From NCBI GenBank assembly GCA_032358255.1, contig JAULBX010000115.1, positions 96,117-160,116 of the forward strand: a DNA stretch of 64,000 nucleotides, in the 5' to 3' direction. The position numbers were made by a program, and so were the translations under genes. Every line of letters begins with the position of its first letter. The stretch's first letter is position 1. Source of the stretch: Heterotrichella gracilis (Eukaryota; Sar; Xanthophyceae; Tribonematales; Xanthonemataceae). This document shows, piece by piece, positions 1 to 12,501 of this stretch. Under the pieces are notes generated by a model that saw only the letters and a list, made by a program, of their open reading frames with translations, was not told where the DNA came from and searched no databases.

Positions 1-241
1 TTCGGGGGTTTGGAGTAGGGTCCCGGTAGGGTTCGGAGTATCACTATAGGTGCTTGGGCTTAAGGGATTGGTACAGCCGTTGAAAATGTAAGGGCATGTT
101 TACCGTACAGTCAACGAGAGTAAGGGGTGTGAACTGTGTGGATTTCACAATACGCAGTGAAACAGTGCGCTACAGGGTTGCATCAGCCAGCAACTCTCCA
201 TTTTGGTTTGACCTTCACTTCACTTTTGCTGGCGCCCACAG

Positions 242-2128
242 ATTCGGCAGGCGCAGATCAAGTTCGGTGATCGCGAGGTGTACTTCAACAGCGAGGGGGA
301 GAAGATGAGCAAGTTGAAAGAGGTGGACACACAATGGATCCTGCGGCGGCTGGAGCGGTGGGGCAAGCGGGATGGCATGCTGTTCATCGGGCCCAAGAAG
401 GGGGTGCTGCTGCAGGGGCTGATCAAGGTGGGTGGGGTGCAGCTAACAGACAACTTTTGAGGTCATCGTGTGCAATGATTGTTGCAGCCCGCTCCTGTGG
501 TGTAGAGTGCAGATGTGGGCTGCAACAATCATAGTTGAGGCATCGTTTCAATGCCATAGGATTCCACGAGCCTCAGAGATACCGGATACTGGATGAATCA
601 GCAGAATGGATCAAGCTTCTTGTAAAACAAACTTCACTTGTCCTGTTTCAGGAGTGCCAGCCCGGTGTGGTGGTTGAGGTCGGCACCCTGTGCGGCTACT
701 CGGCGCTGCTCATCGCCCAGGCGCTGCCACCTGGCGCCCGCCTCACCACCATCGAGTCTGACTGGAAGTGGGTGCTGGTGGCCATGCGTTTCCTGTGGCA
801 GGCAAGTAGGTGCAGGGTCTAGGGTTTAGGGTGTGGGAAATAGGGTTTTGCGGTGCTGGTGGCCATGCGCTTCCTGTGGCAGGCATGTGGATCTAGGGTT
901 TTGGGTGTGGTGTTTAGGGTGTTGTGGTGCTGGTGGCCATGCGCTTCCTGTGGCAGGCAAGTGGGCCCTGATGTAGCATGGAAAAATGCTTGCATTCTTC
1001 TGAACCTAGTGGTTTTCGTGTATTCCATGGTGCAGATGGTGGTGTTTGGTGGTAGGGATGAGGGGTGAGAGCAAGGGGTGGATGCATGGGGTGGTGTGGG
1101 CACATCTTTCATGTACAAATTCCTGGCGCATGTGCACAGTCCTAGGCCACATGCATAATCCCAGGTCGTGTTCACAATCCCAGCCCATTTGTACCCATTC
1201 CCTGGGCCATTTCCCCCAAATCCCTGGGTCATGGACCATCCGCACAGTTACAGCCCATGTGCACCAATCGCAGGCCAGCCAGGGGGACCGCAGGGGCGGG
1301 GAGCGGGTAGGGGACAGGGTGCGCGTGGAGTGGGGGGATGCCCGCCAAAAGCTGGCGCAGCACCAGGGCCAAATCGACTTTCTGTTCCTGGATGGCCTAC
1401 CCAAGGAGTACCTCGAGTACCTCCAAGCTGCCGAGCCCCACCTGAGGCCAGGTATGTGTGTGGTGGTGCATAACCATGCAGAACCTGTAGGGTATTTGCC
1501 ATTTGAATACTCTCCATGGTTGTTTGTCAGTCCCAAGTAGGTGCATCCACAGGGAGAAGGATCGAAGGCCTGCAACCTGTCTGTGTTTGATCGAAGTGCA
1601 TTGGTGCCGCGCCACCCCTTCGTCTGCTGTGAATACTGCGGGGTATGGGGTGGCTTTTGTGCTGCGGGAAGGTCCAGAGGGGGCTTGCGTTACTGTGGTT
1701 ATTGTTATTGTTAATATTGGCCCACTTTCAGCATTGCCAAGGCTTGCATCACCCCCGGGGCATGCGTGTGTCACAGTGCCTGCTCCTACCACATCTCTAG
1801 AACCACGCAAAGCAAGCCAACCATTGCCACTCTAGTCAATAACTGCCTCTTAGAAAGAAGAAGAAAGAAAGGAAGGGAACGCCCAAGAGGCCTCTTACCC
1901 CATCAACCCCTTGACCCTAACTCTGAAAGCATAATAATCATTTCACTTGTCTGTACAGGCGCCACTGTTGTGGCTGACAACGCTGGTGTGTTTGCCGGGG
2001 GCGGCCTCAAGCCCTACCTTGAGTATGTGCGCAGCAGCCCCCGCTACAGCAGCCGCTACATTGAGTCCAGCCTGGAGTGGCGGGATGATGTGCCTGACGG
2101 GATGGAGGTGTCCACCTTCTTGGGGTGA
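242..2128 (+). CDS. SAM-dependent O-methyltransferase (COMT-like), 5' incomplete
   Basis: Exons 242-427, 652-801, 1274-1451 and 1959-2128 join in one frame and end in TGA, giving about 228 residues. The 5' start is not resolved: the first exon I can support begins after an acceptor at 241, so the start lies further upstream or outside the window. The Rossmann motif I region reads VVVEVGTLCGYSALL (SAM binding). It is followed by the acidic IESD strand, FLFLDGLPKEYLEYL (the metal/catechol Asp region of class I methyltransferases) and VVADNAGVFAGGG. This is the catechol/caffeoyl-CoA O-methyltransferase fold; the substrate is unknown. The intron after 801 has a GC donor (CAG|GCAAGT), and the exon end is repeated twice more inside that intron (see findings). 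Confidence 0.8.
771..964 (+). repeat. Triplicated exon end in methyltransferase intron
   Basis: About 40 bp covering the last codons of exon 2 plus its GC donor (771-810) recurs at 852-890 and 926-964. The spacers contain telomere-like ctagggtttt and gtttaggg sequence. Confidence 0.85.
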
Positions 2129-3366
2129 AAGCACATCCATAGCAAGGGGGCAGGCACTTGTGCAGCCCAGTCGGTGCAGTGCCACGCTGCCACAGTGGCC
2201 TCGGAGCTGGAGCTGGTTGCAGTGGTCGCATCCACGCCATGTGGCCATGATGGATGATCCCTGAATGTGTCATGGCCCGTACCGGCGCCGGCGTATACGA
2301 AGGTTCTTAGACAACATATGCATGCGGTGGTCTATTGTTACATAACGGAACGTAACGGTTCAACCAACCAAAGCTGACCAGTTCTCATTGATACTCCAAT
2401 GCATGCTGAAAAAGGGTCACCGATGATCCATTATTTTTGTCAGAAACGTAACACTTCAACCTGCCATGCTGAGGTGCAGTGCAGTGTGCCCAGCTTGGCT
2501 GAGCCACTGAAGTACAATCCCGCTACGATCGATAAAGCAAAAGGATGCTTAATTTGATACATCATGCCACATGCGCATACATGGCACTGCAAACTACCCT
2601 CAAGGCTTTGCAATGTCCCTATTGCAGCAGGGATGATCAATCAAAGCCAGACCCTGGCAGTACGAGCAGCTGGTGGCAGTCTATCACATATAAATACTAC
2701 ACCACTGTGCACGCTGTTTTTTTTTTTTCAATCTTGAAGTCATGAACTGCAAACTGGGTGCTGAAGTGCTAGCTACCAGGTATGAGATGCTGTTGAATTT
2801 CACGAGTATCGGCAGGTCCTGTATACATGTCTGGCAAAGAGCGCTCTAGGCGCATAAAAAATGATATCTGTTGGCTGGGAACACACGCAGCGGCTGCATG
2901 CTGAACCAGTGCACCAAGGTACATGCTGGATACTGGAAACAGATGCAGACAGCTGTGTCTGGGGATAGCCAACTCCCCAGGCCCTTCTCCGTTGAAAAAA
3001 TTCAATGACGTATCCCCATTGGATGAACAGAAGACGAAAAGAGAGGATATCATATCCTGGCGACAGATTGGGTCAAGCTAGTTTGCTCTCGCCCGCTACC
3101 ATCAGCAGGAGCCTCAACATATCGAATGGATAGCAACCTACAGCCCACCACCTGAGACCGTTCTACAAAAACATGGCGTGTCAAACTGCCAGCAATTTGA
3201 TGAGCACCAAAAAAATCAAGTGCGCCCACCACCTTAAGGGACGCACGCCAACAAATAACAGCCTGGCCCATGAATCCCACATGGGGAGGATAACCCTACA
3301 CCGTTGCGGGTGCATCCTTGAAAAATGCGAATTTGAGCACGCGCTGCCCCTCCCTATGAACCTGCT
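2129..3366. other. Convergent intergenic region, no gene seen
   Basis: About 1.2 kb between the methyltransferase stop and the stop of the JmjC gene. It holds the 3' regions of both. A 12-13 base T run lies near 2716-2728. I see no coding exon. Confidence 0.6.
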
Positions 3367-6300
3367 TCAGCACGCCTCCCCTGGCCCCTGACTCCCCACC
3401 CGCTCCACCTCATCCGCCTCCAGACCCTCTGCCAGCATCCGCAGCCGCTTAGGCACATGGCCCCCACCCTGCGCCATGCGCATCAGCAGCACGCTGGTGG
3501 CGGCCTGGATGGTGGTTGGGTGGCAGAAGGCGCTCAGCACACTGCTGGCGCCGCAGCCCTGGGGGATGTCTGTGCGCAGCGGCAGGTTAGGCCCCTCGAG
3601 GGGGCATGCGGGCAGGAGGGACTGGTCGCAGCACTCTTGCATGCTGGCCTCTACGGCTGACAGCGTGTCGGCGGGTGGCCAGAGGGTTTCCTTAGGGTTC
3701 AGGAGGGGCTTCCGGGCGCTGGAGCACTCATCCTCCTCAGGTACCTGATAGATATACAGAAAACATTTCACAAATCCTGCTTGCGATGGCAATTCATTGG
3801 GACTTATGCGAGCACATCTTACATCTTACACAGTTCGAAAATCAAACTATTCATTCTACATGTCAATGTGACGGAAATGCTAATATTCATGATAAGGGAC
3901 GAACCACTGAAAAAACCTTGCTGCCAAACAGTGCAATTGCGCGCCTGCCATGTCAAGTTCAGCAGGGTGGTGCATCAGGCATAGCGCCATTGCGTACAAA
4001 ACCGCCACTTGCTTACAACTGACTACCATGCAGAACGCAAAATACTGAGCAAGTGCGACCCCTCTTGCTCAACAGCGCACAGTGGCTCATCCACCCACCT
4101 CTCTCCTGTGCCTCTTCCTGCACTCCCCTTCCTCCTGAGAGTCCTGCCAGGTGAGGAATGCGCCCACCACGCAGCGCACCAGCGATTCGCCTACCCGGTC
4201 CAGCGGGTCAGAGGAGTGGTCCACCCACAGGTTGACACTGATGGATGGCTCCAGGCAGCGAACCTGGAACAGAGAGACGTGTCGGAACCATTTGCATTTG
4301 GTGGGGGTGGAAATGGAATAAAAAGAACAGGTTGCGGACAGGGCAGATTGCATGGCAGGACGACAACCATCTGAGCTATGACGCAATCACTCTTACTGAG
4401 TTACATGCACCCAGGCGCCCACAAACAGCTGCATATCCCACAAGCCTGGCAACGGCGGCACGGCATTTTTAATGCAAAGCGCAAATGCTCCTCCCACCAC
4501 AAGCGCCGCCCCCTCCAACACCCATCCCCCCCCCACACACACACACACGCACCTCATGCCACCAGTGCTTGGGCACCACCAGCACCTCCCCTGGCCGCAG
4601 CTCCACCTTGTACCCCTTGAGCCCCCGCAGCGCCTGCGCGTCGCCCGCCAGCGCCGCCACGTCAGCGTTAGAGTACACCGACGACTCCTCGTAGGGCAGC
4701 CGGGTGGGCGCCAGGTGGCAGGAGGCGCCAGGTGGCACCAGGAGCCACTCCTTGCGCCCGCACAGCTGCGCCACCACGTTCATGCCATAGGTGTCGTAGT
4801 GGAGGGCGGTGCCGGCGCCCTCAGTGCCCAGCCAGAACACGCTCTCTGCGCTGTGGTTGGTCAGACCTAGAGTGGACCAGTCGACTGCAGAGTAGGCTGC
4901 GTCGGCGTGCTCGGCGAAGATCTGCGGCAGGGTGGGGGGCATGGTTGGGCGGTTTTCGGGAGGTGAGTGGGACAGGTCAGTGCTTCCTGCAGCAAGTGCC
5001 ATTCACCTCCCAAAAGCCACACTTGCTGTAAGGACCTCTCAAGAGGCATGTCAGATCAAGGCTTTGGGTGTACACGCGCTAGTAGACGGGTGGCAGATCA
5101 AGTAACGTGTAATCATTACACCAGGGCTTTCACCATAAAGACATTCAAGGTTTTGTGTACCTGGTGGAAGTATGCATAGTCCAAGTAGCCCCAGTACTCG
5201 GAGGGGGGGAAGGCGGCCAAGCTGTGCGGCGATGGGGGGTTGCTCGCCGTTGGCAGGGTGCCTGTGAGGACACGCGCGAGCGCTCAGGACGGGTAACACC
5301 GCACAGCTGGGTATGACCGGGCACTTTGTGCCATGAGAGGTAGCAAAGCCTTGGTTTAGTTGGATTGAAACACAATAGGCATGAAGGAGCGGTTTGGCTA
5401 TGGTACATATGCAGAGGGCAGCGGCAGGAGGGCCACCTGGTGGGTATCCTCCAGGCAAAGCATACAGGAAAGCAATAATATAAGGGCAAGCACGTGGGGC
5501 GCCTGCTGTGCACACCCTCAATGCATACGGGCATGGGCATAGGCAGGTGCGCAAGCGCAGGCCTACCTTGGGCCCATTGGACGAAGTCAGAGAGCAAGCA
5601 GGTGCAGCTGCAGGTGTCCGCCTCCCAAGGCACGGAACCAGCCTGCGGGAGGTATAGGAGGGCCTTGTGAGACAGGGCACGTGAACTCTGGCAGAGGTAA
5701 AACTATCATCCGTGGGCATTGTGCACCAAGTTGGGTATGCACAACCCTGCTTGCACACGCGCTGGTGGTCGTGATCTGTGCCACGGTGCGTATAACAACC
5801 AGTGCACCGCAGGCTTTCCACCAGGGAGTTGGCGGTTGCGCACCTGCTTCTTCCCTAGCCTCACTTTGACCTGCAGGTTGCCATGAGTTGAGGCCAACAG
5901 TTCGGGCGTCCAAGTCCTCGCGGGCCAGCAGACAAGCGCCCCCTGTGCAACAACGTTCAATCAAAGAAGTTCGAAATGCAAATAGAGTGATTTCCTGGTG
6001 CGCCGCGGCGATGGTGCGGTCCAGAGCGGCACAGTCAGGAATGCCAAGAGTTGGCGAAACACGTAACCTACTTCGGCGGCCGGGTTCCAACCACACTGAG
6101 CGCAACAAGACGGACAGGCACTCAAGGCGCTATACTGATTCCAGCCTCTGAAAAAGTTTACGCACTTCAGCCAACGCTGATGCCTGATGATTCGAGGTTT
6201 CAGATCAGGCAGGAAATGACCTGGGTTTGAGCTCATGCCGGAACCATCACCATCACCGCCCAAGACTGCAGCAAACCACTCAGCACAAGCTGGAAAGGCA

Positions 6301-6519
6301 CGAAAAGGCTTTCGAAGACGACACTGTCCTCAATTGGACCGCAAAAGCTTTGCTTGTTGGTGTTCCGGAAAACGACACCATTTGCGGCGAATGACCTCGA
6401 CATCACGGGGCTTGGCAAGGACACCGACACCAACTCACCTCAAGTATGAACGGAGTTGAACACTTTTCCAAGTGCCCAGGGCGCAGCGACTGTACAAACT
6501 GACGCCGGTCTATCTCCAT
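3367..6519 (-). CDS. JmjC/cupin-8 domain 2-oxoglutarate Fe(II) oxygenase (HSPBAP1/FIH-like)
   Basis: Seven exons on the minus strand: 6439-6519, 5844-5942, 5567-5642, 5161-5261, 4553-4921, 4099-4263 and 3367-3744. They sum to 423 codons in frame (422 aa). The start ATG is at 6519; exon 1 ends TPFILE and joins GALVCWPARTW, the usual entry to this fold. The domain reads SEYWGYLDYAYF, then the iron ligands His160-Tyr-Asp162 (LHYDTYGMN), the oxoglutarate-region Lys in GRKEWLLVPP, and the distal His241 in KHWWHEVRCLEP. All three Fe ligands are present, so it should be active as a protein or small-molecule hydroxylase/demethylase-type enzyme; the substrate is unknown. The C-terminal 125 residues lie outside the recognised domain. 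A seven-C run near 5212 puts the neighbouring frame open, but the YWGY frame is the conserved one. Confidence 0.85.
4535..4552. repeat. (CA)n microsatellite in intron
   Basis: A short CA/TG dinucleotide run at the donor side of the JmjC intron that follows the KHWWHE codons. Confidence 0.8.
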
Positions 6520-7138
6520 TCAGCTTGATGCTGAACCCACCGAGTTGCTGGGTGTTGAATGCACACACACGCACTACGGGAACAGGTGTCCAGGCATTAA
6601 AGTTACCAACGTCTGTGCAGCACTCTGTCACAAAGGCGGTGTTAGTTTGGGCCGCTTTCCCTACAAGTTTGGCCTGTTTATGTCGTTCAGTTGTGGTGTA
6701 TTTTGAACGTTCAGCACCTTTCGTCACTCTGCTGCCCTTTTCCACCTGGACAGTCAAAAATTTCAACCTCAAGTTTGTAGGTGACGTCCGCAGCGTCAGC
6801 ACCCTGGTGCCACACCATCAACCACACCTGATGCGTCACAGTAACCTACTCTGCTCGTTCCTTGCAGCAGATCGGTGCACGGTGCTTGGCGTGGGTGGTT
6901 CAATTCGCAACAGGGAGGTGAATCCATGTGGGCACATGCACGCATGCACTGCAGCAAACGACGTGCCGTGTGCCGTAGCACGACAGGCCACCACCTAATC
7001 TTTCCACAAGTTACTATACGAAGCATCGTGGGCCCGGTCTGTCCATATTTGCCCATAGCTACCTACCTGTATGTCAAGGTCTCCCTAGGGAAGTAGTCCA
7101 CCACCTAGCCACCACCCACAAGTGCTATCAATGCCAGC
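6520..7138. promoter_or_regulatory. Divergent upstream region of JmjC gene and 80-aa membrane protein gene
   Basis: About 620 bp separate the two start codons. A 180-codon open frame on the plus strand crosses it, but it overlaps JmjC exon 1 in antisense and shows no domain. I treat the region as a shared promoter. A tiny ATG-CCA-GCA-TGA upstream frame at 7131 overlaps the true start at 7139. Confidence 0.45.
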
Positions 7139-7747
7139 ATGAGTACTCCTGCGGGCAACCCCTCCAACCAGGAGTACCTTGAGCGTATTGAAAAGCGGCA
7201 AGGCAAAGCCAACTTCTTTTATCTGTGGCCCATAGCCCTAGGTGAGCGCAAACCTAGTTCAGTCACCTGTTAGTCACCTACAGCTAGCTTGTCTCCGCGT
7301 GTTTTAAATTTGCGCCTAACCCCCGGCCCCCCTGTGCAGCGCCTATGATACCACTGATTGGGCTGGCTTTCAAGTGAGTTTTGGGGTGCAAATGACACTC
7401 CTGCTTGCTGCGGCCTTGCTCTGAGTGTGCAGCAAACCACGCCACCCTGCACTGACAACGCCCCCTGCTCTGACAACGCCATAGCCCCTTCGTAGCAAGC
7501 CACTGCATCAAGGATGCCAATCAAACTGTTACAACACCCACCATCGACGCACCAAGCCGTTTTCTGCTAATGTACATCAGCTGCTGGTGTCAAGCCTCCT
7601 CCAATCCCAAAACTTGACTCGCTATGGTGGCCGCTGTGCAGGAAGCAGCCAAAAGTGCGCAACGCTTTGATAGGCGTCACAGGCCTTGCAGTGCTTGTCG
7701 GGGCACACTCAGCAGCCCTGTCATCCTCATCAGACATCACCAAGTGA
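7139..7747 (+). CDS. Small two-helix membrane protein, unknown function
   Basis: Exons 7139-7241, 7340-7373 and 7642-7747 give 81 codons in frame (80 aa). The N terminus is hydrophilic (NQEYLERIEKRQGKANFFY). Two hydrophobic segments follow, roughly residues 25-45 (FFYLWPIALAPMIPLIGLAF) and 52-68 (ALIGVTGLAVLVGAHSA), joined by a short basic KKQPKVR loop. The phase agreement across three exons (34+1/3, 11+1/3, 35+1/3 codons) makes the model credible despite its size. I do not recognise the family. A small organelle inner-membrane or complex-associated subunit would fit the shape, but that is a guess. Confidence 0.65.
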
Positions 7748-7899
7748 GGCTACGAACTTGAACACTATCATAACACAGCTATCATATTACCCATGGCGCC
7801 CCGCCATGATATCAACTCCTATTGTACACAAATCAGCATGCTGTGCAAGCGATAGCTAGCAGCACCTCATATCAACCTATACCACACTTGGCCAGGCCA

Positions 7900-9864
7900 T
7901 CAGCGGGAGGCTGTAGTGCTGCCACCTGGTGCCAGCCGGGCAGCATAGTAGTCGGCCGGGGCGATGTCGTGCGCTCCGCCATAGAAGTCAAGCAGGCGCA
8001 CATGCTCCACCTCCATCTCATAGCTGCAATAACATCACGACAACCAGTCAGCACCAGGCGGTGCCATTGCGTTGCACCACAGCGCACAAAAGGCTCAGCA
8101 CCCATGCACCACAGCGCACCAGCTCAAAGGGCACATGGGTTTAATGGCAGCACATCCACTGCGGCACACAGCGGAGGGAGGTATGCCGCAGATGCTGGGC
8201 AGGACCAGGAGTGCATGCAGCAGCTCACATGTGGAAGCCGTGCCCCGCAGGCCAGGTGGCCATTGCCGGGTGGCGGGAGAAGAGCGCGTGCTGCGCCTCC
8301 TCGATGCCCTTGGGTGGCACTCGCAGCACGGGGCCCGATAGGGATACCTTGGCGCAGGTGGGGTCCTGCACAGATGCAGGGGGCAATTGGGTGCTGAATG
8401 GCAACGGCGGATTGGTCCTGCATGCACCACGTGGCAGAGGGAGTTTGGTGAATGCAGTCGAGGGGGAGGAGGCCATGTCCCAGCTGGGTGTGTTTCACTT
8501 TGGAGGGAGTACATTGTCAAAGTGGGTGTGCATACAGTCAAACGCTTAGGCCATGTTGGTTTGGGGTGGCAAATACACATACAGGCAGGGCAGTAATGGG
8601 CACAGTGCTGTGATTTGCAATCAGTAGGCAGTCTCCCACCTCTCAAGTCCTGCAAATTTCCCCTCATCCCCAATGTACAAGTTTTACCTAATTTACTACC
8701 GTATTGCACTATAATGGGAGATGTGATGGCAGAAGGCGATACTTGGTTGGGATGCCATTGCCACAGATTTATTGTATTGCTTTTACTGCGCACCTCTGGA
8801 TCTGTCCCGCCACATGCACCCACTAGCTGAGCCTCGCACACTGACAGGGTGGCATTGGGGTTGGCCTGCACAAGTTCAATGCTTCTCAAGCTGCTGGGCA
8901 GAAACATAGAAAGGAAGGGGACGCACAGAGGCGGCTGGCTGCTGGGCACACTATGTAATGCAGCAGAGTTGTATACATGCCATTTGGGATCATGGGATGC
9001 TCCGCCAGGCATCTGGTGTATGGTGTATGGCGCTTGCAGCGTGAGGTATGTATGCCGCTGCCCCACGTGCAGCACCGTCAAGTTTTCAGCACCTGTAGGT
9101 CGAAAGCCGTGGCATCCATGGGGGTGAGGTAGAAGATCAGGCGCCCACTGGGCTGGTCCAACGAGCCATCGCTGTAAGACACCACACCCCTGCAGGAATG
9201 GCGCATGTCCTCTCAAATACCGGTGGTTTGCTTATGCTCTTGTAAAGCTGACATACAAGTGTCTGCCGTGCGCAACTCAGTGTCGCGCACTCTCTGCTTA
9301 ATCTGATGGCAAAGAATTGGTATTCATAGGCCAAGACCATCTTTGTTGCTAAAGGCTGATGCACGTGGTAGGCACAGCGTTGACGTGCCACGTGCACTTG
9401 TTTATCACAAGTGGGGTACAGGTCTTCCCACCGCCCGCCTTATATAATAACCGTCCGATCACGGTAGTGTAAACATTTTACCCATATGGCATGCCGCTGA
9501 GATGCCTGCTTATGGTGGCCAGGGTGCCCCAGTCATTTTCGTGCACAAGCCAGCGTGCCATGTCAGCAAAGGCGGTGTGGGAAGGCCTGCAGTGGGCAAG
9601 GTGAAAGATGTTCAGTTGTTGCACTGCTGTGCCATGTGAAAGATGCTGCCGCGGCTGTGACAAATGCTGGTGGCATGCGCCGGAACACACAGGATAAATG
9701 TTTTGCATAGCTCAAGCTAAAGGCTTTTGGGAAGAAGGTGAAGCGTACCTTGGAAAAGAGGGCTTGTGGGCCTGTTGTTGGGCGCTGCTAGGCACGAGCA
9801 CTGCAGCAAGTGTAATGCACAGCACAACACTCCTTCTTGAGATCCAATATAAGACCCCGTACAT
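7900..9864 (-). CDS. CREG-like secreted protein (FMN-binding split-barrel fold)
   Basis: Exons 9749-9864, 9482-9586, 9093-9189, 8824-8865, 8229-8365 and 7900-8023 sum to 207 codons (206 aa), close to animal CREG1 (about 220). Exon 1 encodes a signal peptide: basic ISRRS followed by VVLCITLAAVLVPSSA with a likely cleavage after SSA. The body shows the family marks: DWGTLATIS, GRLIFYLTPMDATAFDL, NPNATLSVCEAQL (with an N-glycosylation sequon), DPTCAKVSLSG, ALFSRHPAMATWP and LLDFYGGAHDI. CREG proteins are secretory/lysosomal glycoproteins with the PNP-oxidase-like split barrel but without proven oxidase activity. By homology it should go to the endomembrane or vacuole. The start at 9864 is the only ATG that places the hydrophobic stretch at the N terminus. 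Confidence 0.88.
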
Positions 9865-10506
9865 TTTTGCTCCAATACGTTTCAGCTGAGAATTAGGGTG
9901 TGAGTGTCAGGCTTGAAAAGACAACATCTGGCCAACACACCAGAGCTTTCGGAGGGCTAAGCTTTCGGAGGGGCTATACATGCATGTCAGCTTTGTAACA
10001 AAAGTTATACAAACGTTGCTAGCTTCAGATCTTTATGCACCTCTAGGCGCTTTCATCGCTTCACCCCGCTAACTACTACGTAGGCCAGGTGGTAGCTTGG
10101 GCACTTGCATGTATATGCGTGCACTCTATCGCATATGCGTGCGTGTGTATTATTCGAAGTTGTCGACCACCTAGTCGATGCAGCCTCGTATTGGACAGGT
10201 TGGGACTTGGGAGCGGCCGCATGCATACACAATCGATTCACTAACTGAAACGAAGCCAACGTCGCCCAGTGAAGCGGTGCCAGTTGGCTGCAGCTGCATG
10301 CTGGTCTCAAGTGCCTGTCGCCAGGTGGCGATGCTTCTCTGCTTGCAGCAGCTGCCTGAAGCCCACCGTTGACAACTCTTGCAAGATTGGGTGCATATAT
10401 ACCGCTGTTTCGACGACTTTGTGTATCCGGCGGACTCTCCTGCACATCCAATTTTGCTTCAACAAACACTCATAGTGCCAATATCGCCCACCTCCTCGAA
10501 ACCACA
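9865..10506. promoter_or_regulatory. Divergent upstream region of CREG-like and 140-aa protein genes
   Basis: 640 bp between two start codons pointing away from each other. A TATA-like gcatatatacc lies near 10390-10400, about 110 bp before the plus-strand ATG. A short direct repeat (agctttcggaggg) occurs twice around 9945-9975. Confidence 0.4.
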
Positions 10507-11416
10507 ATGGGTCTCAAGGAACGCCGTGCTCTGAAGGACTTCCAGGAGAACAAGTTTCCAGGCCTGCAGACTCAGATACAGGTACCTTTTTCTGGAGTTC
10601 CCTGCACTAAACCACCGTCACCCCAAGGAACCCACCTGAAGTTGAGTTTGTTGGGGAGCTGCGTGTATGTGCCAACCCGGAAGGGTACCTTGCAGCGTAA
10701 GGGGCCTCGCTCCTTTATCACCCACACTGCTTGTACCTGCGTGTGTGAATAGTCCATATATTTGCGCGTTGAAGCGACCAGTTTATCCCGAGCCTCACTC
10801 ACTGGCTCAGATTATGCATGCTGACGTTAACCCGGCCTCTTGTGCGCAGGACGCTATTGGGTTCCTAGTGGAGGTCGAGGTGGAGTGGGCTACCCTGGTG
10901 GAGGACGAACGTGACTTCCTACAGGTAAAACATCACAAGTTGCTTTGACTCAAGTTTTTCTGCTTAAATTTTACACCCAGTACCGTAACAGGTTGGTCTA
11001 GCCTGCAAAGTGCGTGATGCACGAATGCCACGTTGCACAATGCAGTGCACTGCTTGGCACAACCAAATTCATTGGTTGCCCCAGGTGTTCCAGACGTGTT
11101 CAGAAATTCGAACACTTTGTTAATCCAAAGCTACTCTTTGCAGGCAACGCAGTTTGCTGACAACTGGGAGCAAGTATATTTCCTGCCTGCCATCGAGGCA
11201 TTCAAGGAGATAGCAGCGGATGACATGGGCAAGGAGGCGCTGCAGGAGTGCGTCAAGAAGGTGGTTATCAAGAACACGTCGGACAACTACAACGGTGACC
11301 ATTGGGCAACCCTTGCAGAGGGCGTGCTGGTGCTGGACCACTCGCCCAGCAAGAACATGCACGCGAGCAACATCAGGAAGATGTCGCTGCAGGCGCTCTT
11401 GGAGAAGAGCCTGTGA
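10507..11416 (+). CDS. Conserved protein of unknown function (140 aa)
   Basis: Exons 10507-10581, 10850-10924 and 11144-11416 join at phase 0 to give 140 residues. The sequence is soluble and acidic/amphipathic: MGLKERRALKDFQENKFPGL, then a VEVEVEWATLVED strand, QVYFLPAIEAFKEIAADDMG and KVVIKNTSDN, ending in MSLQALLEKSL. It has no signal peptide or membrane segment. The pattern resembles short uncharacterised proteins that I recall from bacteria and algae with the same KERRAI...KF start and IAIDDMGKEALK segment, but I cannot name a function. Confidence 0.75.
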
Positions 11417-12501
11417 TGCCCGACTTGTCTCAGCAGCAGTAGTTACCCTGTTATAACTATGAATGGATGGCGTATGATACATGCATAGACATACAGTTGT
11501 GTGAACCTATTTTACCCCGGAGGTTGCCGGGCACTTTTATCAATCAATCTCTGGCATCTTTCTGCTTGTTTGATTAATGCACGTACACAAACTCTGTATC
11601 AAGCTACCTCTGCGATTTGTATGTTGATTTTTTGTCATTCCACCTTACAACCAACAACAAATGTGAACCAATCCTATGTTTTGATCGTTCCTGGTGACAA
11701 TTTCCCCACCTTGACATCGGGTTTATCCCCATCAACAACTTCTGATTAAAAGAAAGCGGTAATGCTGCTGTAACAATATCTTCCAAGCATGGAGCTGAAC
11801 ACTGGGTGCATCCCCTGAGGCTGCGGTCCTCCCCTATCAAGGCTGATGTTGTGCCCCTTGCCGAGCTTAACATCACATGTCTTCAGCTATATCCAATAAT
11901 CGCATACTGCACATTGAAATGGCACTCGCTGCATTGCAGACATTGCTGTGCAGTGCAGACAGCGCTTGCGCTTGAGGTTATGCCTGGTGTTCGAGAGAGC
12001 AAGTGTTTGCCCAGCACATTCACTGATGCACCATGCCCAGCACTGCCACCAAGCCACGCACCATTATTTTTTGATGATCTTTGAACCATTTTCTCCTGCA
12101 AGATGTGGTGGGATGGCGCACCTCTTTGAATGCGCCTGCTCAAGGAGGGCGGGGGGGCGTTTCAAGTGGACGGGGTTTCACGTGGACGAAATTATGACAT
12201 AATTTTCCTAGCTGACCTTCGAGTCGTCGCCACGATTTTCAAAAAAAAATTGTGGCAGTTCAAAAACTTGGCTAGGGTTGCGGTGTCAACGACCCATTCC
12301 TCCTAGATCAGCTGATCCAGCGGTATTGTTCACTGAGGTTGTGTAGTGCAAGGTACCCTGCGACGCCTCCGGTCCCAATTCGTGCAATACGCCTGGTTGG
12401 GTGCAACCCTAGCTAAGCGCAGTCCAATTGTGTCGACCAAGGGTGGCTGCATACGCCAGAGTTGCGTCCAAACAAAGCAGACTGAGGTACCCTCTGTACC
12501 C
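11417..12501. other. Intergenic region, no gene seen
   Basis: 1.08 kb between two plus-strand genes, AT-richer than the coding parts. It should hold the 3' UTR of the 140-aa gene and the promoter of the F-box gene. An open frame runs upstream of the ATG at 12502 without a convincing start. Confidence 0.5.

Noticed and set aside
1-241. Start codon for the methyltransferase within the first 241 bases
   Set aside because: The open frame at 96-308 is in a different frame from the exon at 242-427, and a clear acceptor precedes 242.
5051-5821. 256-codon minus-strand open frame in the JmjC gene
   Set aside because: Out of frame with the conserved YWGYLDYAYF and EADTCSC exons, which splice in phase.
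6456-6998. 180-codon plus-strand open frame
   Set aside because: Its first part is antisense to JmjC exon 1 (6439-6519), and it lacks motifs and splice links.
8095-9216. 373-codon minus-strand open frame over the CREG-like gene
   Set aside because: It runs through introns in a different frame from the conserved CREG exons and contains no motif.
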